Positions 24,629 through 31,936 of a DNA stretch of 33,967 nt are shown in pieces. This stretch comes from Acidobacteriota bacterium. Lineage in GTDB: Bacteria; Acidobacteriota; Thermoanaerobaculia; Gp7-AA8. The number at the start of each line of letters is the position of its first letter. Position 1 is the stretch's first letter. Position numbers and translations under genes: made by a program. Under the pieces are notes generated by a model. The model worked only from the letters and a program-made list of their open reading frames with translations, searched no databases and was not told where the DNA came from. The DNA is taken from positions 1 through 33,967 of the forward strand of contig JAFAOU010000016.1 of assembly GCA_019247495.1 (NCBI GenBank). Direction: 5' to 3'.

Positions 24629-25696
24629 GTGAAGCGGAAGATCAAGTCGTACCCGCCGCTCTCCTCCTTCGCCACGACCGGCGGTTGAGCGTGCAAGCTG
24701 GGTCAGGATGACCTTCACTCCGTCCTGGCAAAACTCCCTTCCCAGGAAGGGCTGGGGGATCTTGTCGTCGGTTACGGCACCAATGACGACGCCGCGGTGG
24801 TGCGCATCTCGGGCGACATCGCAATCGCGCAGACGGTCGACTTCTTCACGCCAATCGTCGACGATCCCTACCTCTTCGGCGCCATCGCAGCGGCGAACTC
24901 CGTCTCTGACATCTACGCGATGGGCGCCACGCCCATCCTCGGGCTGGCCATCGCCGCCTTCCCCACGGACGTTCTGCCGCTCGACGTTCTGCAGGAAATC
25001 CTGCGCGGCGGCTCGGAGAAAGCGGCCGAGGCAGGATTCCCGATCGCGGGCGGTCACACGATCATCGATGACGTGCCGAAGTACGGGCTCGCGGTCACCG
25101 GAGTCGTCAGCGTCGCGAAACTGGTGCGCAACTCGACGGCGAAGCCGGGCGATACGTTGATCCTGACGAAGCCGATCGGCAACGGGATCCTGATCAGCGC
25201 ATATCGCGGACTTACGCATCGACGTTTTCCGCGTCGTACTCCGCCGTCGCTCGATGAGGCGATCCGCTGGATGACGATGCTGAATCGCGATGCGGCGAAT
25301 GCGATGACCGAGGTTGGTGTCAGCGCAGCAACCGACGTCACCGGCTACGGCTTGATCGGCCACCTCCTCGAAATGTGCGCCGGATCGGGAGTCGGTGCTG
25401 AGATTCGCACGAGCGCGGTGCCGGTGCTGCCGCACGCTCGCGACTATCTTGCCCGCGGCTTCCGCCCCACCGGCACGATGCGCAACGTCGATACATTTGA
25501 AAAGCGCGTCGACATCCAGGTTCCGCGATCCGAGTTCACGTTGATGTGTGATGCGCAGACCAGTGGCGGTCTCTTGATGGCCGTATCGTCCGAGAACCTC
25601 GGCGCGCTTGAAGCGCGCATGCAGCGGAGCGGCCTGTTCTATGCAACGATCGGAAAAGTAACGGAGCGAAGCGGTACGCTGACGCTCATACCCTGA
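24629..25696 (+). CDS. selD: Selenide, water dikinase; selenocysteine at residue 20 (in-frame TGA)
   Basis: Makes selenophosphate from selenide and ATP, the Se donor for Sec-tRNA. Standard ORF calling would start at GTG 24797, which cuts off the catalytic N-terminus. Reading upstream in the same frame gives FATTGG-U-ACKLGQDDL with TGA at 24686-24688, exactly where SelD has its catalytic Cys/Sec two residues before CK, and then GYGTNDDAAV, the conserved ATP-site block. The only plausible start after the in-frame TAG at 24599 is GTG 24629, giving 355 residues, the normal SelD length. Downstream blocks are intact: TVDFFTPIVDDPYLFGAIAA, AMGATPILGLAI, AGGHTI, TKPIGNGIL, TDVTGYGLIGHL and CDAQTSGGLL. 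UGA insertion needs SelA/SelB/SelC, which are not in the window. Confidence 0.93.
24701..24713 (+). promoter_or_regulatory. SECIS-like hairpin downstream of the selD UGA
   Basis: GGTCA-GGA-TGACC forms a perfect 5-bp stem whose apical loop starts 18 bases after the UGA, within the usual bacterial SECIS distance. The short loop contains the GG/GU-type guanines that SelB reads in other SECIS elements. A lower stem is not obvious, so it is a minimal candidate. It lies inside the coding region, as bacterial SECIS elements do. Confidence 0.55.
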
Positions 25697-25713
25697 AAGT
25701 CGAGGAGAGAACG

Positions 25714-26088
25714 ATGGACGACAAAAACGCGCCCGTGGGCGAGCAGCCGTTTCAAACGGTGCAGGGCGAAGACGGAACGACGTGGGTCGAAATCGCCAGC
25801 ACCGGCACGGACGATGAGGCGCGCATCATCAAAGGCTTCCTCGATGCCGAGGGCATTCCGGCACAAATCGAAAACGTGAGGTTCAGCATGGAGCCGGTCA
25901 ACTTCGGAACGATGGGCGACATCCGTGTCTACGTTTCCTCCGAGGATGAAGCGCGCGCACAGCAGTTGATGAAACAGCGCGATACCGACTTCAACCGGCT
26001 CGAGGACGACGCCGATACGGTCATCACCGACGAAGGCACGGCCGAAATCACCGAGGACGAAGAGATCGAGCCGGCGGAGACGGAATGA
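25714..26088 (+). CDS. DUF2007 putative signal-transducing protein
   Basis: A 124-residue acidic protein. The core (about residues 22-90) has the DUF2007 pattern: VEIASTGTDDEARIIKGFLD then a hydrophobic EGIPAQIENV strand, GDIRVYVSSEDEARAQQLM. The tail is a run of Asp/Glu/Thr. GAGGAGAG precedes the ATG. It follows selD by 17 bases, and its stop overlaps the next gene (ATGA), so selD, this gene and the PEGA-like gene probably share a transcript. No biochemical function is established for this small ferredoxin-like fold. Confidence 0.75.
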   Translation: MDDKNAPVGEQPFQTVQGEDGTTWVEIASTGTDDEARIIKGFLDAEGIPAQIENVRFSMEPVNFGTMGDIRVYVSSEDEARAQQLMKQRDTDFNRLEDDADTVITDEGTAEITEDEEIEPAETE

Positions 26089-26669
26089 CCGAAGAGCCGC
26101 ACCGGCCGGAAGAGACACCGATGATGCCGCGCTGGGTTCCCGGCGCGATCGGAGTCGTGCTCGTGGCCATGGCCGCGCTGGCGGTGTACACCGGACTGCG
26201 CTATCGGACGCCCTCGCTCGCAAACGGCATCGTGAAGTCACGCCGTCCCGCGCGGGCGATGACGGGAGGCGCAGGACCTCCGGGCGAACCCGAGCCGGGC
26301 GCATCGCTCGTCTTTCCCGGCGACTCCGCCGACAACGCTCCCGCTGCGCACGATGCCGTCACCGGCCGTGCGCGGGCGGAGATCACCGGCACCGGCCACG
26401 GCATCACGTCCGTCGTCCGCATCTGGGCGCGCCGCGGCATGATGACGAACGTGATTCCGGACGACGCGATGGTGTCAGTCAACGACCTCGTGATCGGACA
26501 AGCGAAGCAGTTCGACAAGCCCGACGAGATCTACGACTTCCCCGCACCCGGCAGCTACACGATCCACATCTCCGCCCCTGGCTACAAGGATCAGCAGTTC
26601 ATCGTGACTGTCGCCGACGACGCGAAGGAGGAGATCGCAAGGTTGGATGTGAAGCTAATCAAAGGGTGA
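26085..26669 (+). CDS. Membrane-anchored PEGA-like domain protein
   Basis: A 194-residue protein with a short cytoplasmic N-terminus, one membrane helix (about residues 16-38, WVPGAIGVVLVAMAALAVY), a Pro/Gly/Ala-rich linker, and a C-terminal beta domain (about 125-194). The latter holds DDAMVSVNDLVIGQ and PAPGSYTIHISAPGYKDQQ, the PEGA-type signature of surface-layer-like repeats. It should sit outside the inner membrane. ATGA overlap with the DUF2007 gene indicates coupling. The final codons IKG and the TGA lie inside the arm of the following inverted repeat. Confidence 0.65.
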   Translation: MTEEPHRPEETPMMPRWVPGAIGVVLVAMAALAVYTGLRYRTPSLANGIVKSRRPARAMTGGAGPPGEPEPGASLVFPGDSADNAPAAHDAVTGRARAEITGTGHGITSVVRIWARRGMMTNVIPDDAMVSVNDLVIGQAKQFDKPDEIYDFPAPGSYTIHISAPGYKDQQFIVTVADDAKEEIARLDVKLIKG

Positions 26670-26736
26670 AGAGTGAAGAGTGAAAGCGGCGAACGTTCGC
26701 TTTTTTCACTCTTCACCCTTCACTCTTCACCCTTTC
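26661..26736. repeat. Inverted repeat with heptad (GTGAAGA) arms
   Basis: The left arm (26661-26685) is GGGTGAAGAGTGAAGAGTGAA-type 7-base units; the right arm (26701-26736) is CACTCTTCACCCTTCACTCT-type. Between them is the perfect 12-base palindrome GCGAACGTTCGC. It fills the whole gap between the convergent PEGA-like and EF-G-like genes, and the first gene's TGA is inside the arm. Could terminate both transcripts; T-run TTTTTT follows the palindrome. Confidence 0.9.
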
Positions 26737-26738
26737 TC

Positions 26739-28835
26739 TTAATGCGCCGCCTGATGCTCCGCCTGCATCTTCTTGTGCTCGGTGATGATCTTCTCCTGCA
26801 GGTTGCGCGGCACTTCCTCGTAGTGCGATGACTCCATGTGGAAGCTGCCGCGGCCCTGCGTGATCGAGCGCAGCGTCGAACCGTAGGTCAGCATCTCCGA
26901 GAGCGGGACGCGCGCTTTCACCGTCTGCGCATCGCCGTCGGCGTCGACGCCTTCCACCCGTCCGCGGCGTGAATTGAGGTCGCCCATGATGTCGCCGATG
27001 TACTCGGCCGGCGCGGTGATGTCGACATGCATGATCGGCTCGAGCAGCGTGGCGCGGGCTTGTCCCATCGCTTCCTGATACGCCAGCGAGCCGGCAATCT
27101 TGAACGCCATTTCGGACGAGTCGACGTCGTGATACTGCCCATCCTTAAGCCGGACGCGGAAGTCGACCATCGGGAAGCCGGCCAGGAAACCTTTCTTGCG
27201 CGCGTCCTGGATGCCTTTCTCGACGGCGGGGATGTATTGACGCGGAATCGAGCCGCCGAAAATCTCATCGACGAACTCGAAATCGCCGCCGCGGGGAAGA
27301 GGCTCGACGGTGATTTTGCAATCGGCAAACTGCCCGTGGCCGCCCGACTGTTTCTTGTGGCGTCCATGCGCGTCGGCCGGCTTCGTAATCGTTTCGCGGT
27401 ACGGCACTTTCGGCGGATGGAGGATGACATCGACGCCGTACTTTTTCTTCAGCTTCGACACGACGATCTCGACGTGCAGCTGGCCCTGGCCGGAGATGAG
27501 GAACTCTTTGGTCTGCTCGTCGCGGCCGAATTTGATCGACGGATCTTCTTCGATGATGCGGCCAATGGCGACGCCGAGCTTGTCCTCATCGCCCCGCGCC
27601 TTCGCTTCGACCGCAAACGAAATCGCGGCCTCGGGATAGTGAATGTGCTCGAGCACGATCGGATGCTGGTTCGTGGCCAGCGTGTCGCCGGTGTGTACGT
27701 CCTTCAGTTTCGCGACCGCGCCGATGTCGCCGGCGCGCAACTCCGGAACCGGAACCTGCTGCTTGCCCTGAATGAGCTGCAGCTTGCCGACGCGTTCTTC
27801 GTGATCCTTGGTCGTGTTCCAGTACGGATGATCTGAGGTGAACGTGCCGGAGTAGACGCGGAACAGCGAGACCCGGCCGGAGAAGGGATCGGAAAAGGTT
27901 TTGAACACGAGCGCCGATGGAAAGGCCTCGGCGCGGCGATCGAATGTGGTGGGCTCGCCCTTTTTGTTCTTGCCGTCGACCGTCTTGAATTCGTCCGCCG
28001 GAGGCAGAAGCGCCACGATGCAGTCGAGGATGGCGTGGCCGCCGATGTTGTGCGCCGCGGAGTCGAGGACGACAGGAAAGATCTCGTGATGTCCAACTTC
28101 GCGCTTCAATCCATCGAGCAGCTCTTCCTGCGAGAGACCGCCCTGATCGAAGAAACGCTCCATCAGCGTGTCGTCGCCTTCGGCTACTTTCTCGATCAGT
28201 TGCGCGCGGTAGTCGTCGGCCTCGGCTTTCAACTCCGCGGGGATATCGATCTTCTCGTATTTGCCGGAACCGTCGGTCGCGTACTTCCACGCTTTCATCG
28301 AGACGAGGTCGATGACACCCGAGAAGTCTTTCTCCTCGCCGATCGGCAGCTGGATGGGGACGACGTTCTTCCCGAACTTCTTCTGCACCGCTTCGAGCGT
28401 GCGCGCGAACGAAGCCCGCTCGCGATCCATCTTGTTGATGACGATGAGTCGCGGCAGCTCGAATTCTTCAGCGAACTTCCACACGCGCTCGGTCGAAACT
28501 TCCACGCCCGTCACGCCGCTGACGACGATCGCGGCAGAGTCAGCCACACGCATGGCCGTGCGCGCTTCCATGACGAAGATGCCGAAGCCGGGAGTGTCGA
28601 TGAAATTGATTTTCGTGTTCTGCCACTCCGCGAACGCGACGGCCGTGGAGATGGAATGCTTGCGATCGATTTCGTCCTGATCGAAGTCGGTGACCGTAGT
28701 CCCGTCGTCGATCCGTCCCAACCGCGTGATGGCGCCGGCGTTGAACAGCAGCTGCGTAACCAGCGTCGTTTTTCCGGTGTCGTTGTGGCCGACAACGGCC
28801 ACATTCCGGATCTCAGAACCCGAATAGACCTTCAT
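26739..28835 (-). CDS. EF-G-like translational GTPase (EF-G2/FusA2 type)
   Basis: A 698-residue five-domain GTPase of the elongation factor G superfamily. G1 is GHNDTGKT (residues 16-23), G3 is DTPGF (80-84) and G4 is NKMD (134-137). Domain II and the EF-G C-terminal domains follow (SGQGQLHVEIVVSKLKKKYG, SGGHGQFADCKI, EPIMHVDITAPAEYIGDIMG). The histidine of the usual DTPGH, needed for fast GTP hydrolysis, is Phe, as in the divergent EF-G-like group (Thermus EF-G-2 has Tyr there). So it is probably an accessory factor and not the housekeeping EF-G. Divergent from the kinase gene. Confidence 0.85.
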   Translation of the reverse strand: MKVYSGSEIRNVAVVGHNDTGKTTLVTQLLFNAGAITRLGRIDDGTTVTDFDQDEIDRKHSISTAVAFAEWQNTKINFIDTPGFGIFVMEARTAMRVADSAAIVVSGVTGVEVSTERVWKFAEEFELPRLIVINKMDRERASFARTLEAVQKKFGKNVVPIQLPIGEEKDFSGVIDLVSMKAWKYATDGSGKYEKIDIPAELKAEADDYRAQLIEKVAEGDDTLMERFFDQGGLSQEELLDGLKREVGHHEIFPVVLDSAAHNIGGHAILDCIVALLPPADEFKTVDGKNKKGEPTTFDRRAEAFPSALVFKTFSDPFSGRVSLFRVYSGTFTSDHPYWNTTKDHEERVGKLQLIQGKQQVPVPELRAGDIGAVAKLKDVHTGDTLATNQHPIVLEHIHYPEAAISFAVEAKARGDEDKLGVAIGRIIEEDPSIKFGRDEQTKEFLISGQGQLHVEIVVSKLKKKYGVDVILHPPKVPYRETITKPADAHGRHKKQSGGHGQFADCKITVEPLPRGGDFEFVDEIFGGSIPRQYIPAVEKGIQDARKKGFLAGFPMVDFRVRLKDGQYHDVDSSEMAFKIAGSLAYQEAMGQARATLLEPIMHVDITAPAEYIGDIMGDLNSRRGRVEGVDADGDAQTVKARVPLSEMLTYGSTLRSITQGRGSFHMESSHYEEVPRNLQEKIITEHKKMQAEHQAAH

Positions 28836-28875
28836 GTTGGCTGCCCTCGCTTGGGGATTTCACAAAAGGAGGTGA

Positions 28876-28881
28876 ATCATA
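28876..28881 (-). promoter_or_regulatory. Candidate -10 box (TATGAT) for the EF-G-like gene
   Basis: On the minus strand TATGAT lies about 40 bases before the ATG, inside an AT-rich pocket, with TTGAGG 15 bases further upstream as a weak -35. Spacing is short, so this is only a candidate. Confidence 0.25.
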
Positions 28882-28888
28882 ATTTAAA

Positions 28889-28963
28889 ATGCCGCGCCTC
28901 AAGCAGAATCGAACAGCCCCGAAGCAACGCGCCGGACGGCCGGAGCGAGGGAGTTATGATTGA
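28889..28963 (+). CDS. 24-codon possible leader peptide upstream of the kinase
   Basis: A near-perfect anti-SD match AAAAGGAGGTGA (28865-28875) precedes an ATG (13-base spacing, long) that opens a basic 24-residue frame starting MPRLKQNRTAPKQRAGR. Its TGA overlaps the kinase TTG (TTGA at 28960-28963), so translation of the leader could feed the kinase start. The long spacing and basic, low-complexity product leave doubt; the SD may have another role. Confidence 0.35.
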   Translation: MPRLKQNRTAPKQRAGRPERGSYD

Positions 28964-31032
28964 CGGCTCACGCACCTCCCGGATCGGGAGCTGACGCGGG
29001 GGGAGAGCGGAACCAGGTGAAGCTCGGCCGGTATGAGATCGTTCGTGAGCTCGGCAAGGGCGCGATGGGGATCGTCTATCTGGCGAAGGACCCGCTCATC
29101 GGCCGGCTCGTCGCTCTAAAAACAATCCGCCCCTCGGCACACGCCGACGACGAAGACACGCGTGAGTTCCAGCTCCGATTCCAGCGCGAGGCGCAGGCCG
29201 CAGGAATCCTCAATCATCCGTCGATCGTCACCGTCCACGACATCGGCCAGGACGAGCCTTCGGGCATGTCGTTCATCGCCATGGAGTACGTCGAAGGCCA
29301 GAACCTGAAAGAGATGCTGGCGCAGGGACGTCCGCTATCGTTCGAGCAGGCGGGCGACATCTGCGCGCAGGTCGCCGAGGGCCTCGATTTCGCGCACGCA
29401 AAAGGGATCGTGCACCGCGATGTGAAGCCGGCAAACATCATCCTGCTCGAAGGCAACCGCGCCAAGATCACCGACTTCGGCATCGCGAAGATCACGTCGG
29501 GCGTCGCGAACCTGACGACGACCGGCCAGTTTCTCGGCACGCCCAACTACATGGCGCCGGAGCAAATCAAAGGGACGCCCGTCGATGGCCGCAGCGACAT
29601 TTTCTCGCTCGGTATCTGCCTCTACGAATGCCTCACGCATCGCAAACCGTTCGGCGGCGACTCGCTGACGTCGATCTCGTACAAGATCGTTCACGAGCCG
29701 TTTCCGCCGCTGCACGACATCAATCCGACGATCCCGGAAGGATTCGCCGACGTCGTCACGCATTGCCTGGAGAAAGATCCGGCCAAGCGCTACCAGCGCG
29801 GCAGGGACCTGGCCAATGCGCTGCGCGCCGTGCTGCGCGGCGAGAAGCCGATGCGTTCGAACGAGCCGATGTTCGCCGACGTGACAGTGGCCACGCGCGG
29901 CGAACACGAGCGCGTACCGACGATGGAGATCCCATTCCCCGACGCGGAGCACGGAACGACCGTGCAGCCGCCGCAGCCGCTCGATACGAATCCGAGTCCC
30001 GGCAACGCTCGGCAAGCAGTGCCTTCGTCCGCGGTGAAACCAGTGAAGGCGGTGAAAGCGCCGAAAGCACCGTCGAAGCCTTTCCTGAAGCCGCTGCTGA
30101 TGACGCGCATTCATCCGATCGTCTTCATCGCCATCCCCTGCCTCCTCCTGGCGATCCTCGGCGTGGCGATGCTGGTGATGAACTCGAAAAAAGTGAAGGT
30201 CCCTGCGGTCGACACCCGCGCCGAGGCGAGAGTGGCGAAGGAGCGGCAGCTGCGGGAAGAGGCCAACCGCCTGCTCCACGAAGGCCGCGTGACGGACTCG
30301 TATGACCGCTACGGTCAGCTTCTGAAACTCGCGCCGCGCTCACCCGCGATCAATGAAATCGTGCGGAAGTTGTCGCAGATACGGACGCGCGATGAAGCGG
30401 GCAAACAGCAGCTCGCGGTCGCACAGCAGAACTTCGATCAGGGACTGGCGCTTTACAACGCGAAAAAGTTCGCGGAGTCGATTCCGTTCTTCGAAACCGC
30501 GTTCCACATCAATCCCAGCTCCGACGCAGCCGCGCAGTATCTGAAACTCGCGCAGCAGGAAGACGAGCGCGTGAAGTCGCAGCGGGCGGCGGCCCGCGCG
30601 GCGCGAACGTCGACACCGCTCCGTCAGACGCAGACGGCCGCACCGGTCGTCTCGACGACGACCCATCCGGCCGCTACCTCGCATCCCGGCCCACCGCCGA
30701 TCACCGCGGCCGGAACCGCGTCGATTACGACCATCGTCAACAGCACGGTAAACGACGGCTACATCGTCGTCCGCGCCGGCGCCGATGAGGTGGCTCGAGA
30801 AAACCTTTGGTCCGAGCGCCGCTTCATCCACACCCACATCCCGCGTCAGGTGAACGTGACCAAGGAGTTTCCTGCGAAGAACGCCGATCTGGACGTCTGG
30901 GTGGTGATCCCGTCACTCGCAATCAACGATCACAAAACGATGCGCGCGCAGAGTTTCGATCCGGGCGTAAATCGCAAGCTCATCATCAGCATCGATCCGA
31001 AAGCCAAGCGGATCGACTACCAGTTCAATTGA
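28960..31032 (+). CDS. PknB-type Ser/Thr protein kinase with TM helix and TPR-like region
   Basis: Hanks-type kinase of 690 residues. The Gly-rich loop LGKGAMGIVY is at 31-40, with K54 in VALKTI, E77, HRD (152-154), DFG (172-174) and GTPNYMAPEQ (193-202), all present, so it should be active. A Pro/Lys-rich juxtamembrane stretch, one membrane helix (about 386-407) and an external region with helical TPR-like repeats (about 420-560) follow, then a Thr/Pro linker and a beta C-terminal domain. The TTG at 28960 overlaps the leader TGA; GTG 29017, just before KLGRYEIV, has a good GGGGGGAGAG site and is an equally credible start. Signals through phosphorylation; targets unknown. Confidence 0.9.
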   Translation: MTAHAPPGSGADAGGERNQVKLGRYEIVRELGKGAMGIVYLAKDPLIGRLVALKTIRPSAHADDEDTREFQLRFQREAQAAGILNHPSIVTVHDIGQDEPSGMSFIAMEYVEGQNLKEMLAQGRPLSFEQAGDICAQVAEGLDFAHAKGIVHRDVKPANIILLEGNRAKITDFGIAKITSGVANLTTTGQFLGTPNYMAPEQIKGTPVDGRSDIFSLGICLYECLTHRKPFGGDSLTSISYKIVHEPFPPLHDINPTIPEGFADVVTHCLEKDPAKRYQRGRDLANALRAVLRGEKPMRSNEPMFADVTVATRGEHERVPTMEIPFPDAEHGTTVQPPQPLDTNPSPGNARQAVPSSAVKPVKAVKAPKAPSKPFLKPLLMTRIHPIVFIAIPCLLLAILGVAMLVMNSKKVKVPAVDTRAEARVAKERQLREEANRLLHEGRVTDSYDRYGQLLKLAPRSPAINEIVRKLSQIRTRDEAGKQQLAVAQQNFDQGLALYNAKKFAESIPFFETAFHINPSSDAAAQYLKLAQQEDERVKSQRAAARAARTSTPLRQTQTAAPVVSTTTHPAATSHPGPPPITAAGTASITTIVNSTVNDGYIVVRAGADEVARENLWSERRFIHTHIPRQVNVTKEFPAKNADLDVWVVIPSLAINDHKTMRAQSFDPGVNRKLIISIDPKAKRIDYQFN

Positions 31033-31095
31033 TCACGCGGAGACGCGGGGACGCGGAGGGGACGCTTTTCTCCGCGTCCCCGCGCCTCCGCGTGA
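31033..31095. repeat. Inverted repeat with CGCGGAGx arms, copy 2
   Basis: Arms 31033-31058 and 31070-31095 differ at one of 26 positions. Like copy 1 at 12434-12497 it begins directly after a TGA stop (TGATCACGCGG at the junction in both) and ends about 10-13 bases before the next ATG, with a T-rich loop (CTTTTC). Confidence 0.95.
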
Positions 31096-31108
31096 AAAAC
31101 TTCTCACG

Positions 31109-31936
31109 ATGACGACATTCGCAATCGCCTCTCGCGATGAGCTGTGGCTTCGCGGCGCGCTGACGGAGTCACGGCTGATGCACGGCGCGGCGACGCAGAC
31201 CGGTGACGCGATCGAGGCGAGCGACGCACGCGATGAGCGGCTCGTGCATCTGTGCGAATCGGCGCTCGATGAGGCGCATGCGACCGTCGGCCTGCTGCGC
31301 GACGCACGCGTGCGCGTGGTCGTGCGCGCGATGCGCGAGAACGACGTCGAGTCAGTTGAGACGACGATGACGATCGCGGTTGACGGCGTGTCTGTCGTGA
31401 CGACGCCATCGAACGCGCCGGCCGATTACGAATTGCTGCATAGGGCTCGGAATGGATCCGCGCCGCTTCGAGGACCGATTGTCTGGTGGAACGGATCCGC
31501 CGCCGTGCTGCTGCATGAGGCGTTCGGTCACGCCAGCGAACACGACGCCGCTCCGGAGGTGTGGCCGCAGTGGTTATCGATCGATGCGCCGTTGGTGTCG
31601 CGGCGCGAGACGTTTCGCGACGTTCCCTTGCTACGGATGAAGCACTTGATCGCGCAGCAGAACGACGCGCCGTTTGCGCTTCCCGATGAACGCGTCGACG
31701 TACAGCTCATCGCGGGCGGTGCGTACGATCCGCTCACCGACGTCGTGACCGTCGATGTGGCCGTATCGTCCGCCGGTCCCTTCACGATTCGGCGTTCGCG
31801 CGCGGAGATCGCGGCATCGCTGGCTGGAGCATCCGAAGAACCCGTCCGCTACCCCGGCGTGATCTGTTCGCGCGAAGGGCAGGAGTTGTACGTCGCTTCG
31901 CTTGCGCCGGTCATGATCACGGATGGACTTCTATGA
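31109..31936 (+). CDS. TldD-like metallopeptidase, short form
   Basis: A 275-residue protein. The HExxxH zinc site VLLHEAFGHASEHD (H136, E137, H141) and the late PGVICSREGQELYV (C253), matching the third-ligand Cys of TldD in CGKxGQ, identify the TldD fold. It is little more than half the length of TldD (about 480), with a reduced N-terminal part. TldD/TldE peptidases process small peptides such as microcins and, in archaea, unfolded peptides. Its stop overlaps the next gene (ATGA), so that gene's product may be its partner. No ribosome site is seen; the repeat's right arm occupies the space. Confidence 0.7.
   Translation: MTTFAIASRDELWLRGALTESRLMHGAATQTGDAIEASDARDERLVHLCESALDEAHATVGLLRDARVRVVVRAMRENDVESVETTMTIAVDGVSVVTTPSNAPADYELLHRARNGSAPLRGPIVWWNGSAAVLLHEAFGHASEHDAAPEVWPQWLSIDAPLVSRRETFRDVPLLRMKHLIAQQNDAPFALPDERVDVQLIAGGAYDPLTDVVTVDVAVSSAGPFTIRRSRAEIAASLAGASEEPVRYPGVICSREGQELYVASLAPVMITDGLL

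Noticed and set aside
24797..25696. selD starting at GTG 24797
   Set aside because: This drops the active-site Sec motif and the DDAAV block, and the frame upstream is conserved SelD sequence apart from the UGA.
27027..27836. 269-codon plus-strand frame
   Set aside because: Antisense shadow of the EF-G-like gene.
28956..28994. ATG at 28956 as the kinase start
   Set aside because: It is in another frame and meets a stop after 12 codons.
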